Below, in pieces: positions 1 to 10,874 of a DNA stretch of 21,356 nt (its first letter is position 1; each line of letters starts with the position of its first letter). Origin of the DNA: Acanthamoeba sp. SK_2022b (Eukaryota > Discosea > Longamoebia > Acanthamoebidae); the NCBI GenBank assembly GCA_027943245.1, contig JANDJZ010000659.1, forward strand, positions 1 to 21,356. Direction: 5' to 3'. Both the position numbers and the translations under genes were made by a program. Under the pieces are notes generated by a model. That model was given only the letters and a program-made list of their open reading frames with translations. It did not search any database and was not told where the DNA came from.

Positions 1-174
1 GCGCGAACTTGCGCTGTCAGTTTACGCAGCTGATACCCACCGGTCGGCCTCCTGCCTTCTTCCTTCGTGCCACCGCCGTTCTCTTCCTCTGCCAGCAGCA
101 GCCGCAGCAGCTCGCGCCCATTCCAGCGGTCATATTTAACGCTCTCACTCACAGTAGCACCACCACCGCACACC
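1..174 (+). promoter_or_regulatory. 5' flank of the glycosyltransferase gene
   Basis: This is the only sequence upstream of the first gene. It is rich in CCTCCTTC-like pyrimidine stretches. A short AT-rich patch, catatttaac at 131-140, sits about 35-45 bases before the chosen ATG and could be a TATA-like or initiator region. No firm promoter element can be assigned. Short open frames here are low-complexity and do not look coding. Confidence 0.3.
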
Positions 175-2840
175 ATGAGTCGCATCGAAGCCCTTGAGGA
201 AGAGGTCACCACCACAGGCTCCGCTGGCGGAAGCCCCCGGTCGGCCCAGTCGCAGAAGAAGATCACTGTGAAGCTGGCGAGCAACCTCTTTCTCAACCTG
301 CCCGAGGGCCTTTCAGAGCTTTCGTACTCCAAGATCGGCAAGACTCGCATGATCGCCTGCTTCATGATTGATGGCAGCGACCGCTGTACGTGCCCCGTAT
401 CACACCCGGTAGCATTATCATTTATAGCTTCATCATCATCTTCATTTCTTGACCGAGGCACGGGGGTGACCCTGCTACCGAGACGACCTGAACCTGTCCC
501 CTCTCTGGGAGGCGTTTCTTTGTGTTCTGCGCCGTCTTTCTCCGCTTTCTCCATGTTTTTTCCGTATATTTTGGTGGTTGGACAGCATTTTTCCCTTTTT
601 TTCGGTTGCGGGCTGCACACCAAGCTTACAAATGGGCCCTGGCGTTACCAGATACCGCGATGACGATCAACGCCATCAACAGCTTCCTCAAGGCCACGCC
701 GGAGATGCACGCCGGTACCATTCCTCCTCACGCGCGTACAGCAGCTTCTGTGCTGCTGCTGCTGCTGCTGCTGCTGCTGCGGTTTCCGCCTGCTGACGTG
801 CCGTGTGCGTGGTGGTGGTGGTGTGCCGCACGTGTGTGTTTACAGGCGTGTTGGTGCCGCCGTCGTGGGGCCTCAGCATTTTCGCCACGCGCGTGGTGCC
901 GCACCTCGTAGCTCCCGAGCGGGTCATCTTCAAGAAGTGGGGCCAGCACTTTGCTCAGTGGAACCCGACCCAGGTATGTGTCGCCTCGTTACACGAGCCG
1001 TTTGACCACCACCACCACCACCACCACCACCACCACCACCACCACCACCACCACCACCACCACCACTCTTGTGTGCGGGTGGGGGGGAGCTTCTGTGAGC
1101 TCACGCCCGTCCTCTGGTGTTTGTCTCGGACCCCCCACACAGTACAAGCTCGACATCCTCCAGTTCGCAGACGAGTACGACGTCGTCCTCTGGCTCGACT
1201 CCGATACCATTGTGGTGCGTGCCTTCGGCCTTGCGCGCAATCGTATCGCCGCGGTGGGTGCCCTGATAGGGCGAATCCTGATCCGGATGGTGGTGGTGGT
1301 GGGTGGGTGGTATCCAACAACTGCAAACAGTATGACGACCTGCGCCCGCTGTTGTTTGCCTTCTACAAATCCCCGGCCAAGTACATGTTTGTGCGGGATC
1401 ACGTGTGCTTTCTCCCCGAGTTCCTCAACAACTACCCCTTCAAGGATTCCAAGGGTGGCGCCTTCGTGCCTCAGGTGCGTCACTGTTGTTCGTGTTGGCC
1501 GTGTTTCCTCTTCTCTCGCCCTCATCTCGCATCTGCTTTTTTTTAAAATATTTATACATCGAAATCTATTTCTATTTCTATTGTTTGTCTTTCTCCCTCC
1601 CACGAGCGTGCTCACGTGTGCGTTGTCGGTGTGCGTTTGCTTAGGCCTGCTTCATGGGCTTCAAGGCCGAGCACATGAAGCGCCTCTTCAACGTGTGGGA
1701 GGACACCTGGAGGCAATGGATCGAGCCCGAGCCGTTCAAGAACTTTGCTGACCCACTCCCTGCCTTCCCGGGTAAGCTCCTTCCCCGCCCACTCCCTCCA
1801 CTCCGGCCTTCTCGCTCACTGCCCCCCTCCCCCTTTGTTGTTGTTGTTGTTGTGTGTTTTGTGAAGGGAGCAAGTTTTGCATTGAGCAGTACGCCCTCGG
1901 ACACGCTCTGGTCCTGGCCGAAATTGTACTCTCCCCCCTTCCCAGCCGTGGTTGTCACCTCGCCACTTTCTCTCTACTCACAATGGTCTCACGACGACGA
2001 CGACGACGACCACTACACCGCAGGGCGAGCAAGACATCCTGGAGATCGCCCGCTCGCACATTGTCCTCAACACGCGCAACCCCGCCCACGCGGGCCAGGC
2101 CGCCGCCGGTGGCCCTCACGCAGGACACTCGTACGTCTTTCCTGTCTATGCACAGCTCGAGCTCGCGGCCATGGCGGGGAGGAGCGGCGGGCTGATCTGC
2201 GCGTCGTGGGGGCGCGTGCAGTCGTGGGGGCGATGCGGGCAGTGGCGCCGCCAGGTATGGCGGGGCGGACGGGGCTGCCGAACCTCGCCAAGCAGGCTTC
2301 AGCGCGTTGGCCGGCTCCACGGCGAACGCGGGCCTCCCCTCGTCGCAGTTCCTGGCCACCTCGGCCTTCCTCGCCTTCGCCTCGACGAGCTCTTCCTTTG
2401 GCTCGGCCTTTGGCTCCTCCTACCTCTCCTCCTACCTGAGCTCCTACCCCTCCTCCTACCTCTCCTCCTACTCCTCCTACGGATACGCCAGCGGCGGCAC
2501 CATCACCTACTTTGGTTCCACCACCACTGACCTCAGCCAGCGCACGGGCGCTGGCCAGGCCGGCTTTGCCCCCGGCGGTGCGGAAGGCGGCCATGTCGAG
2601 GGCAGACAGCCGGGTTACCCCGACCTCCCCGAACACATCGCCGTACGCCCCGCCCCACGCGTTGTCTCTGTTGTCGTTCGCCGCCAGACCAGTTCGCTCA
2701 CCCTCTGCCTCCGCTGCGTGCGTGTGCAGATGGACAACCTGGGCGGCTGCGTGGTGCACTTCTACAACAGCTTCTACGACGCTGCTCACTACTGGTGGAC
2801 CGAAAACGAGCAGTCCATCGTGAAGGCCCTCAAGCCGTAA
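175..2840 (+). CDS. Predicted nucleotide-sugar glycosyltransferase, 10 exons, 462 aa
   Basis: Modelled exons: 175-385, 625-714, 846-973, 1143-1214, 1331-1474, 1645-1771, 1867-1925, 2024-2130, 2303-2642 and 2730-2840. All junctions are GT-AG and keep phase. The key evidence is exon 4, which encodes YDVVLWLDSDTIV: a hydrophobic strand ending in D162-S-D164. This is the DxD metal/sugar-nucleotide motif of GT-A fold transferases (GT8/GT32/GT34-like). Downstream, a Q-A-C-F-M-G-F-K stretch and a C-I-E-Q-Y stretch sit where such enzymes have their acceptor-site and Q-D-x-L-N-like motifs. A late H-F-Y-N (His436) could be the usual C-terminal metal ligand. No signal peptide or membrane anchor is visible, so a Golgi location is not supported and cytosolic glycan or glycoprotein synthesis is possible. 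Residues about 300-330 are a Ser/Tyr-rich low-complexity insert. The start is the first ATG of an open exon, in context caccATGa. The exon 9 acceptor (2303) and the last intron (2643-2729, a multiple of 3 without stops) are the least certain. The exact donor and acceptor sugars are unknown. Confidence 0.75.
715..845 (+). repeat. Intron 2 with (GCT)n tract
   Basis: Intron of the glycosyltransferase gene. It carries about 10 copies of GCT/CTG at about 750-780, followed by a GTG-rich stretch before the acceptor acag at 842-845. The triplet tract opens frames on both strands (Leu, Ala, Ser or Gln runs) that are artefacts. Confidence 0.7.
974..1142 (+). repeat. Intron 3 with (ACC)n tract
   Basis: Intron of the glycosyltransferase gene, donor gtatgt and acceptor cacacag. 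It contains about 20 perfect ACC/CAC triplets (about 1006-1065). Reading frames through it give His, Thr, Val or Trp homopolymers on the two strands, which are not real proteins. Confidence 0.8.
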
Positions 2841-3083
2841 GGCCTTGGTTTTGTGCTCGCTGATCTGCCCCCCCCCCAAACCACAATACACCAGCCACTG
2901 GCCTTTACAGCCCTCCTTTGTGGCTAGTGAATTTTGTTGTGTTAAAAACAAGTGAGGAAGCTCATTCATGCCCACTCACACACCGAGAGCTCTGCTGTGC
3001 CCACACCCAGTTCTCAAGCCCATCTGCTTTACCTCCCACAGTTTCTTTGATCACATCTACCTGTAGTTCTCCTCCAAATGGGA
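2841..3083. other. 3' flank of the glycosyltransferase gene
   Basis: Non-repetitive sequence after the TAA stop, with a C9 run at about 2869-2877. No AATAAA is visible close to the stop. gttaaaaaca at 2941-2950 is the most A-rich patch. No coding signal was recognised. Confidence 0.5.
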
Positions 3084-3290
3084 GTGTGGTGATGTAGTGG
3101 TGTGGTGCTTGTGGTGATGTAGTGAGAATGGTTGTGGTAGTGTGGGGTGGTGGTCATGGTGTTGTGGTGGTGTTTTGATGGTGTGGTGGTGTTGTGATGG
3201 TTGTGTGGTATGATGGTGGTGTTGTGATATCAGCATAATGGTGTTGTGGTGGTGGTGGTGATGGTGTAAATGTGGTGTGATGGTGGTAAA
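3084..3290. repeat. Degenerate GTG/GTT/GAT simple-repeat array
   Basis: About 200 bases made almost only of GTG, GTT and GAT triplet-like words, with the G/T-rich strand being the + strand. This is the same sequence family as the long arrays after 15 kb, so a small copy lies between the two upstream genes. Confidence 0.85.
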
Positions 3291-3625
3291 TCAAGGATCA
3301 CCACACTGATCTGCACATTTATCATTCAACAATCTTAGTCACATTCACAAAAACACCAATTCTATGGCCTGAACCACCAGCAACTTGATACCCATGAAAG
3401 ATAGGCTCTTCAAGCACTGGAGCGCAATTGAGAAGGAGTGCAACAACTTGGGAGTCACTCGGGGTGATCCTAATCTTGCTCTTAGTTTTGTCTTGTGGTC
3501 TGCTACTTCAAATGTCGGGGAGAAAAGGGAGAAGAAAAGGGCCGTTCTCCTTGCTGTGGTGAACCTGTGACGGCTCAGTACATCAGCCACACGCAAGCCC
3601 TCGTTGCACTTTTCGGGAGGCGAAA
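3291..3625. other. Unassigned sequence upstream of the phospholipase D gene
   Basis: This stretch is not repetitive. A 58-codon frame from ATG 3394 to the TGA at 3568-3570 begins MKDRLFKHW. I do not recognise it. It could be a small gene, a retroelement scrap, or an unread upstream exon or 5' UTR of the phospholipase D gene. No promoter motif can be named. Confidence 0.3.
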
Positions 3626-3656
3626 ATGGGAACCGGCCCCTCCAAGGCAGAGCAGG
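3626..3656 (+). other. Exon 1: possible N-myristoylation start of the PLD
   Basis: The proposed first exon encodes [10 protein letters not shown], fitting the MGxxxS pattern used by N-myristoyltransferase. Its one-base overhang joins exactly to exon 2 at 3779, which opens the DUF3395-like region. Such a lipid anchor would hold the enzyme at membranes. The start rests on frame logic only, because no upstream stop is forced across the intron. Confidence 0.45.
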
Positions 3657-5058
3657 GTACACAAGGAAGTTATATGTTTGTTGCGATTCATTTATTACTT
3701 CGAGATGCGTTTTGTGGCTGAGGTGCATGGTGGCCGTGCACGCGGGGTTTGCTTTCTCATTTGGGGGGGGGGGTGCAGAGACGAGCGCGCGGCCACCAGC
3801 AGTGGAAGCACGGGGAATAGTGGTTGCCGGGGCCACGTACGGCGTTCTCGACCAGCCTACGCGCTGTGCCGATGTCACTGACGCACTTACGCAGCTACTC
3901 GAAAGCCAGCAGTCCTTCGGCACGCCTTTGCCACCGCGCAACAACCAATAGCCAACTGGAGTGTGGACTTACTGGGGCGGCGTGGTGGTGTATGCGCGCG
4001 ATTGTGTGGTGGGATGGGTGGTGGGAGCAGGGCTGGGGCGCCGCTTTTATCTCTCCATCCCCAAAGGTGCGCAGCTTGCTACAGGCTGGGTGGGCATTTC
4101 TTTTCGCATTTCTCACGTTTCGGCCCGTTTTGTGTGTGCACACGACCACGACCCACACGACCACGACCCACGACCCACGACCCACGACCACGACAGGAAG
4201 CAAGAATGCGCTGCCGGGATTCGTCGACCCTGCGAGGGGGGCGGACAAACAGCTGCGTGTGGTACGCGAATCCTCCTGCACAGGCAGCGCTGGCCCGTTA
4301 AGGATTGGAGGGGGGAGGTGCACATGCACGCGTGGGTGTACATCTCATCCGCGCGCCACCTCGTCGCACCTCCAGGAGCTGTTCGTCGACGGCAAGCCCC
4401 TGGTGCACACCATCGGCGAGTACGCCCCGCTTGCCATCGCCTCTCGTACCTTCTCCCTTCTTGGCGTGCGGGTGTCGCTGGCGTGTGGTGGGGGAGCGGG
4501 GGTGGCGGTGAAGCGATCCTGAAGGCTGCCTCTCGCGTACTGAGCACCCGATCATCGTGCGTGTGTCTTGGGGAACTGTTCCCTGCTGTGTACGCCCGTG
4601 CGGCAGAGTTCTACCTGGCGGGGGAAAAGCGCGACAGGCTGCAGAAGATCACCTACTGTACGCTCGACACATTCCCTTCTCCCGGGCAAGCGAATAAATA
4701 ATAAATATCAATTAATATCAATAAATGTTTAAGAAACGAATAAAGGAATAAATGAAGACGTGCGTGCACACCTGCAGTCGAGGAAGAGGAGCTGCAGATG
4801 CTGTACGAAGGGTTTCTGGCCGCCGCTTGGCCCCACAAGGTTCACTCAACTCGCCCGCCCGCCCGCCCGCATGCGGACTGGCACACGCTCACCTCCCGGG
4901 TGCTCTTTTCGCTTCACTCCACTCCACAGGAGCTGTCTTCGCAGCAGTTTGTGGACCTGTTCCCGCAGGTACGCGCGCGTGCTCCCAAAGGCTCCCGCTT
5001 CCCCGTGAGGAGGTACACACGGTCGACCACAGCCACCACTCACGCGGTTGTTTCGGGT

Positions 5059-5125
<67 letters not shown>

Positions 5126-5822
5126 TTGTCTCTCGCGTGTCCACCATCCAGTTTGGCGACACCAAGGTTCTGGTATCGCTCTTCTCTTGCATGGACGCCG
5201 ACACCAGTATGCACACCTACCTCTGCCGCCCTGGTGCGCCGGACAGCTGGCAGCTAACTGCAGTGTCTGGTCGTGTTCGACATCGTGGTTGTGCTCCCTC
5301 TCGCATGCCAGGCACGAGCGTCGACTTTGCCGAGTATTGTCGCGCCCTTTCCATCATCGCCCGAGGCAGCCTTGACGAAAAGATTGATCGTACACCTCCT
5401 TCTGCCCCCCACCCACCCAATCACCAACCATATATTTATTTATATATTTATATGTCCAATTCAAGTGGCCTTTGCCATCCTGGACCTGGACAAGAATGGG
5501 CTGGTGGAGAGGGACGAGGTCATGCTCACTGCCCAGGTTGTTGGCCTTTCCCCGCCCTCTCTTCCCCGCTTCGCTTTATCCTCATCCCCGACCACTCACA
5601 CCCGTTCCCACTCTCCTCCTCCTCCTTTGCGCATGGGTGATGTCTGCTACGTCCTTGCTCTCTGCCTCCTTCTCCTACTCCTCCGCCATCGCACAGCATA
5701 TGAGCGAGACGATGGTGCGCCCACTCATCCGCCTGCAAATGCATTTGTCGATCCGGCGATCGCGCGCATTCACGCTGCCCTCTGGCGGAGGCACTCACGT
5801 GCGGTGTTGTGTGCATGTCTAT

Positions 5823-5906
<84 letters not shown>

Positions 5907-7144
5907 GGTCCGCTTGGGATACGACGAAGAGAGTTTTGGCCAGGTGCTTATTGAAGCTCCTCCCCCGCATCCCTTCTTCGCTGCCCCTGACCCAAGGACG
6001 GGCGTGGTCGCGTTTTTTCTCCGGGCGGAACAGGCCGAGGCGCTGGTCAATCTGCTGTTCCAGCGATCGCGCGCATCCACGCTATCCTCCAGCGGTCCGA
6101 GGCCAGAAGGCGCGGAGACGTACGTGGCACAGGGAGCATGGGCACCCCCCCCAAAGCACCACAGCCAACTGACACTTCTTGCACCGCCGGCCCGCTCAAT
6201 ATCTTTTGGTGTGCAGGAAGCACGCCAAGGCTGCCGAGCGTGCCAAGTCCAAGGCCCCCCGGTACCGCGCCGTCTCCACCCTCTGCCTTGGAGTTCTCCA
6301 TCTCATCCAGACATCGTCATCGGCTTCCTCTCCTTTCACCCGCGACGTTGTGCGCGGGCGGGACGCGTATGTGCAGGCTGTGGAGCGTGTTGGGCATCCC
6401 CACCGGCAGTTCGCAGCAGTCCGGGCCCTCTGATGGCACAGGTATCCCCCCCCCACTCTCACTGCACTAATGCGCGGGCAATGGCCAACACCGCCAACCA
6501 GCAGCTGGTGGAATTGGGGCGCCATGATAGGATGATGCTGCGGCTGCTGATGCTGATGGTGATGGTGATGGTGATGGTGATGGTGGTGTAGGGCTGGCCA
6601 CCTCGGCGATGGGGGTGGCTCTGGAAGCGCAGGGCGAGCAGCTAGAAGAAGATACCGCCGAGATCGAGGAAAAAGATGACTCCACGTATCCCCCCCCCCC
6701 ATCGACAGCCCGCCCGCGTGACCCACAGGGCTAATGTTTTTCATTTTATTTTTTATTATTTTATTTTTTGCCGTCAGCCTCTACTGGGATGCCCTCAACC
6801 GGGAAATGTTCAAGGAGCGCGCCCGCAACGAACCCGACCTTGCCCAGTGGTGCGATTTGCCCTCCTTCCCCGTGGCATTCGATCAGCTTGTGTGCTTGCT
6901 TGACGGACAGGCTCGTCTGTGTGTGGGCGTATTGTCCTTCTTCCTCCTCCCGACGTCGGTGCATGATTGCATTGTGTGGGGTCCTCGCACAGCTTCGGCA
7001 TGTACGACTTCTTCCGCGACGAAATCCTTTCGCCCATCCAGAACCTCGTACGCGCCCCTCGCCACCCTACCCGGCCTGTGTGTGCACGCGCGTGCTGGTG
7101 TAATGTAATGTAATGTAATGTAATGTAATGTAATGTAATGTACA

Positions 7145-7178
<34 letters not shown>

Positions 7179-8308
7179 ACATTTGCTCTAACGCCGCCGC
7201 TATGTGACGCGCGTGTAGCTGGGCGAAACCAAGGAGATGGAGATAAGCGGGTGGCTCGACAAGGATAAAGTGTGCTTTCCCTCCTCGTGCTTCCTTTCGT
7301 GTGGCCCCGCTCCCCCGCCCCAGCACTCCCCTGACCGGAGGCGGCCCTTATGTTGGCCCCGCGAAATATAGGGCGACGGAGCCCTCTACCAAGCCGTCTC
7401 GCTCCTCACGTCCGATCGGCGCTGGTTTGTCATCCGAAACGGCTTCCTTTCCTACCACAAGTCCAACAAAGAGCTGGACAAGCCCCTCAACGTGATTGCT
7501 CTCCGCTCTGCCAGCGTCCGGGCTGGGCCCTCTCCGGCCAACTGGTACGTTCCTTGCGCGCTCTCCCCCGTGGGGGAAAAGGGGGGAGGCATTCATAACC
7601 ACGCGGCGCGACACGGCAGGTTTCTGCTGCAGACTCCCTCCTTCTGCCGCCATCTCTTCGCCGAGACCAGGGACGACATGAAGCGCTGGGTCAACATCAT
7701 CCGCAACAACATCAAAAATGGCAACGCACTCCCCTGTCCTGTTTCGTCCCGCGCGCTCGCGCGCTGCCATGATGATGATGATGATGAGGACTACGGTGGT
7801 GATAATGCTCACGAGGGTTGTGGCGGTACACCTCGCGGCGTCCCTGCGGCACAGAGAACCGGTTCAAGTCGTTTGCGCCGACCCGGGAGGCCATCAACAC
7901 CAGGCACGGGAGAAATCACAGCAGCGGCAGCAGGCGATGTGTCTCGGCTGATGGTTCGAGCGTGTGCGTGTGCGTATGCGTGGGCGGGTGGGTGGGTGGG
8001 TCGTGGGGACTCTAGATGGTTCATCAACGCGGCGCCCTATTTTGATGCCCTCCTCCAAGTGCTCCCCCTCGCCAAGCATTCTGTCTACATCGCGGACTGG
8101 CACGCAATCTCCTCCTCCCCCCTTTTCCTTTCGTAGACACGTGTGCCGACCATCGTCGTCGTCGTCGACTGCATGCCGCAGGTACTTTGCCCCCGGTCTC
8201 TACCTCAGGAGGGGTGCCCAACTCGACCCGGCTCATCGTCTCGACAATCTCCTCAAAGCGTGCCGCATTCCTCTCACCTCGCTTTGTGCTCGCATTCGCG
8301 CCCTTTAA

Positions 8309-8339
<31 letters not shown>

Positions 8340-8342
8340 CCG

Positions 8343-8414
<72 letters not shown>

Positions 8415-10662
8415 TCTCGTGCAGTGTGGCCGAGCGAGGCGTGCAGGTGTACATCATCGCCTGGAATGCTCCTCAGTTTGCCGGATTTGCACTCGAAAGG
8501 TAAGACGACCTGATTGGATGCATCGGCACCTCCTATCCTCTCACGCATCATCATCATCATCATCGTCATTGTCATCTTTATCAGATATCACTCACTCACT
8601 CCTTCTCTTTCTCTTTCTCTCTTGGCACGCAGCCGCTACGTGACAGAGTACATGAACGCGCTGCACCCGAACATCCACGCCATTCGGCACCCAAACTTCA
8701 CGCCCATCACTTGGTCGCACCACCAGAAGTTCGGTACGGCCACCGGCCACCCGCGGGAGTGCTTGGTGTCCTCCTCCTCGCTTGGTCGTTGCTGTGACCT
8801 GACCTGGTAACGGGCCGACCACTGCCAGTGGTGGTCGACGAGGAGGTGGCTTTCGTGGGCGGCGTGGACCTCTGCTACAACCGCTACGACGACTCCCGCT
8901 ACCTGCTTGCTGATCACGACGCCTCCGTCTTCCCCGGCAGGCACGAGCCCCCCCCCCCAAAACCCAAATCCCTCCCTCTCACGTCACGTTTGGAGCCACT
9001 TGGCTCCATCCGCTCCGCTCCTGATGATCAGTTGCAACACGGCCCCCCCCCCCTGATTGGCTGTTTTGTTTGGGAAACAAGTCCATCGCCAATCATTGCA
9101 CGCGGATGGAGATTACTGATCGTTCATTGTCGAGCAGGGATTACGGCAATCTCAACTTTGCCGGGGAGGCCAACGGCAAGCCCTCCGAGCACGTGCTCGA
9201 CAGAACCACCACGCCTCGCATGCCCTGGTGCCCCCCCCCCCCGACCTCCTCCTCCTTCGTCCTCGTGATCGCGCCTCATCCAAGCTCTCGCTGGCGACTG
9301 GGCGGGGGCACACCTTTGCTGCAGGCATGACATCCACATGATGGTCGATGGCCCGGCTGCCCGTGACGTCGCCTGGAACTTTATCGAACGATGGAACCAC
9401 GCCTTGCGGTCCGCGCCCCCCCCACTAATCCTACGTTTCCCTCTCTCTCTCTCTCTCTCTCCGTTTTCCTCTCTCCTTGCCACACTGGCGGCCTCATCGC
9501 TACGTACGTGCCCGCACAGAAATGGCAGCGGGGCGCAGTTGAGGCAGCCCCTCCACTTGCTCCCGCATCACCGAGAGGAGGAGGCGGCGGCATCCGTGGC
9601 GTCTCCCTCTCCGCCCGCCCCTCATCGCCTGTCCAACTTTCTCCACGCGCACAGCCCGTTCTCCTTCCACGCGTCCTCCCCAGTGTCTTCTCTCCGCTCC
9701 TCCCGCTCTTCTTCGTCTCCCTCGCCTCCGCGCGCTGCCGTTGGTACTTGACACGACCGCTCCCTCCTCTCATTTACCCCCCCCCCCAAATTAACGAGTC
9801 GTTTCTCCACTCTCTCTCTCTCTCTCTCCCTCTCTCTCCTCTCTTCCTCAGCGGCAGAGCCCCTGCCCGTGCGCAAGCATGTGGAGGCGTTGATGGCGGC
9901 AGGTGGCGACGACACAGCGTCGAATTGTCGCTGCCAGGTCGTCAGGTCGGTCTCCTCCTGGTCTGCCGGCTGTCCCGAACCCGAGCAGAGCATTTACAAG
10001 GTGGTGGCCACGCCCTCCCCTCTCCCCTCTCCCTCAATAATTTCCCTCGAGGCATGCGCTGTCGTGTATATCGCGCGGCCGTCGAGCCCGCCCACCTTCT
10101 CCTTCGCCTCCGGCTGACTTGGTCCCCCCCCACCTGCCCCGCCCCGCGCGGTTCTGTTTTCCTGCGGTAGGCCTACCTCACGGCCATCAAGCGGGCCGAG
10201 CACTTCATCTACATCGAGAACCAGGTGGGCGCCCCTTGTGCTCCAAAGCTCGCTCTCCCCCCCCCCCCCGAGCGAAGGGCATCTTTTGTGTGTGCACACG
10301 TGGCACATCTCACGCGCGCGCGCGCCTACCTGCCGGCAGTACTTCATTTCTTCGATCAACCGCATCAGGCCCAAGAACCGCATCGCCGACGCACTTTACC
10401 AGCGGTGCGCCCTCTTCCCAACGTGTTATATATATATATATTATATTCGATAAAAAAGAGAATACACTTATACTTATTGTTTTTATAATATATAGGCTGC
10501 GCATCGCTATGAAGAACGACCAGGATTTCCGAGTCGTGGTCGTGCTTCCGGTCTTCCCCGCCGGTGATCTGGTACGGTTGCGTCCGCTTAGCCTCCCCAA
10601 TCTTCCCTCCCAGTCTCTAGAGGGGGGGGGTTGCGCCTTCGTTTCGATTCCGTCGCGCGCGC

Positions 10663-10741
<79 letters not shown>

Positions 10742-10799
10742 CCTCCGTGTGGTGGATGGCGGTGCCTGGGCGCGATGAAGACATCGCTAAACAATGGAG

Positions 10800-10874
<75 letters not shown>

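Noticed and set aside
2067..2975. 302-codon open frame on the - strand
   Set aside because: It is antisense to the glycosyltransferase exons, rich in Gly/Ala/Arg from GC-rich codons. The + strand reading has conserved motifs and correct splice phases.
3345..3944. 199-codon open frame on the - strand
   Set aside because: It is antisense to PLD exons 1-2 and their flanks, has no recognised domain, and conflicts with the in-phase + strand exons.
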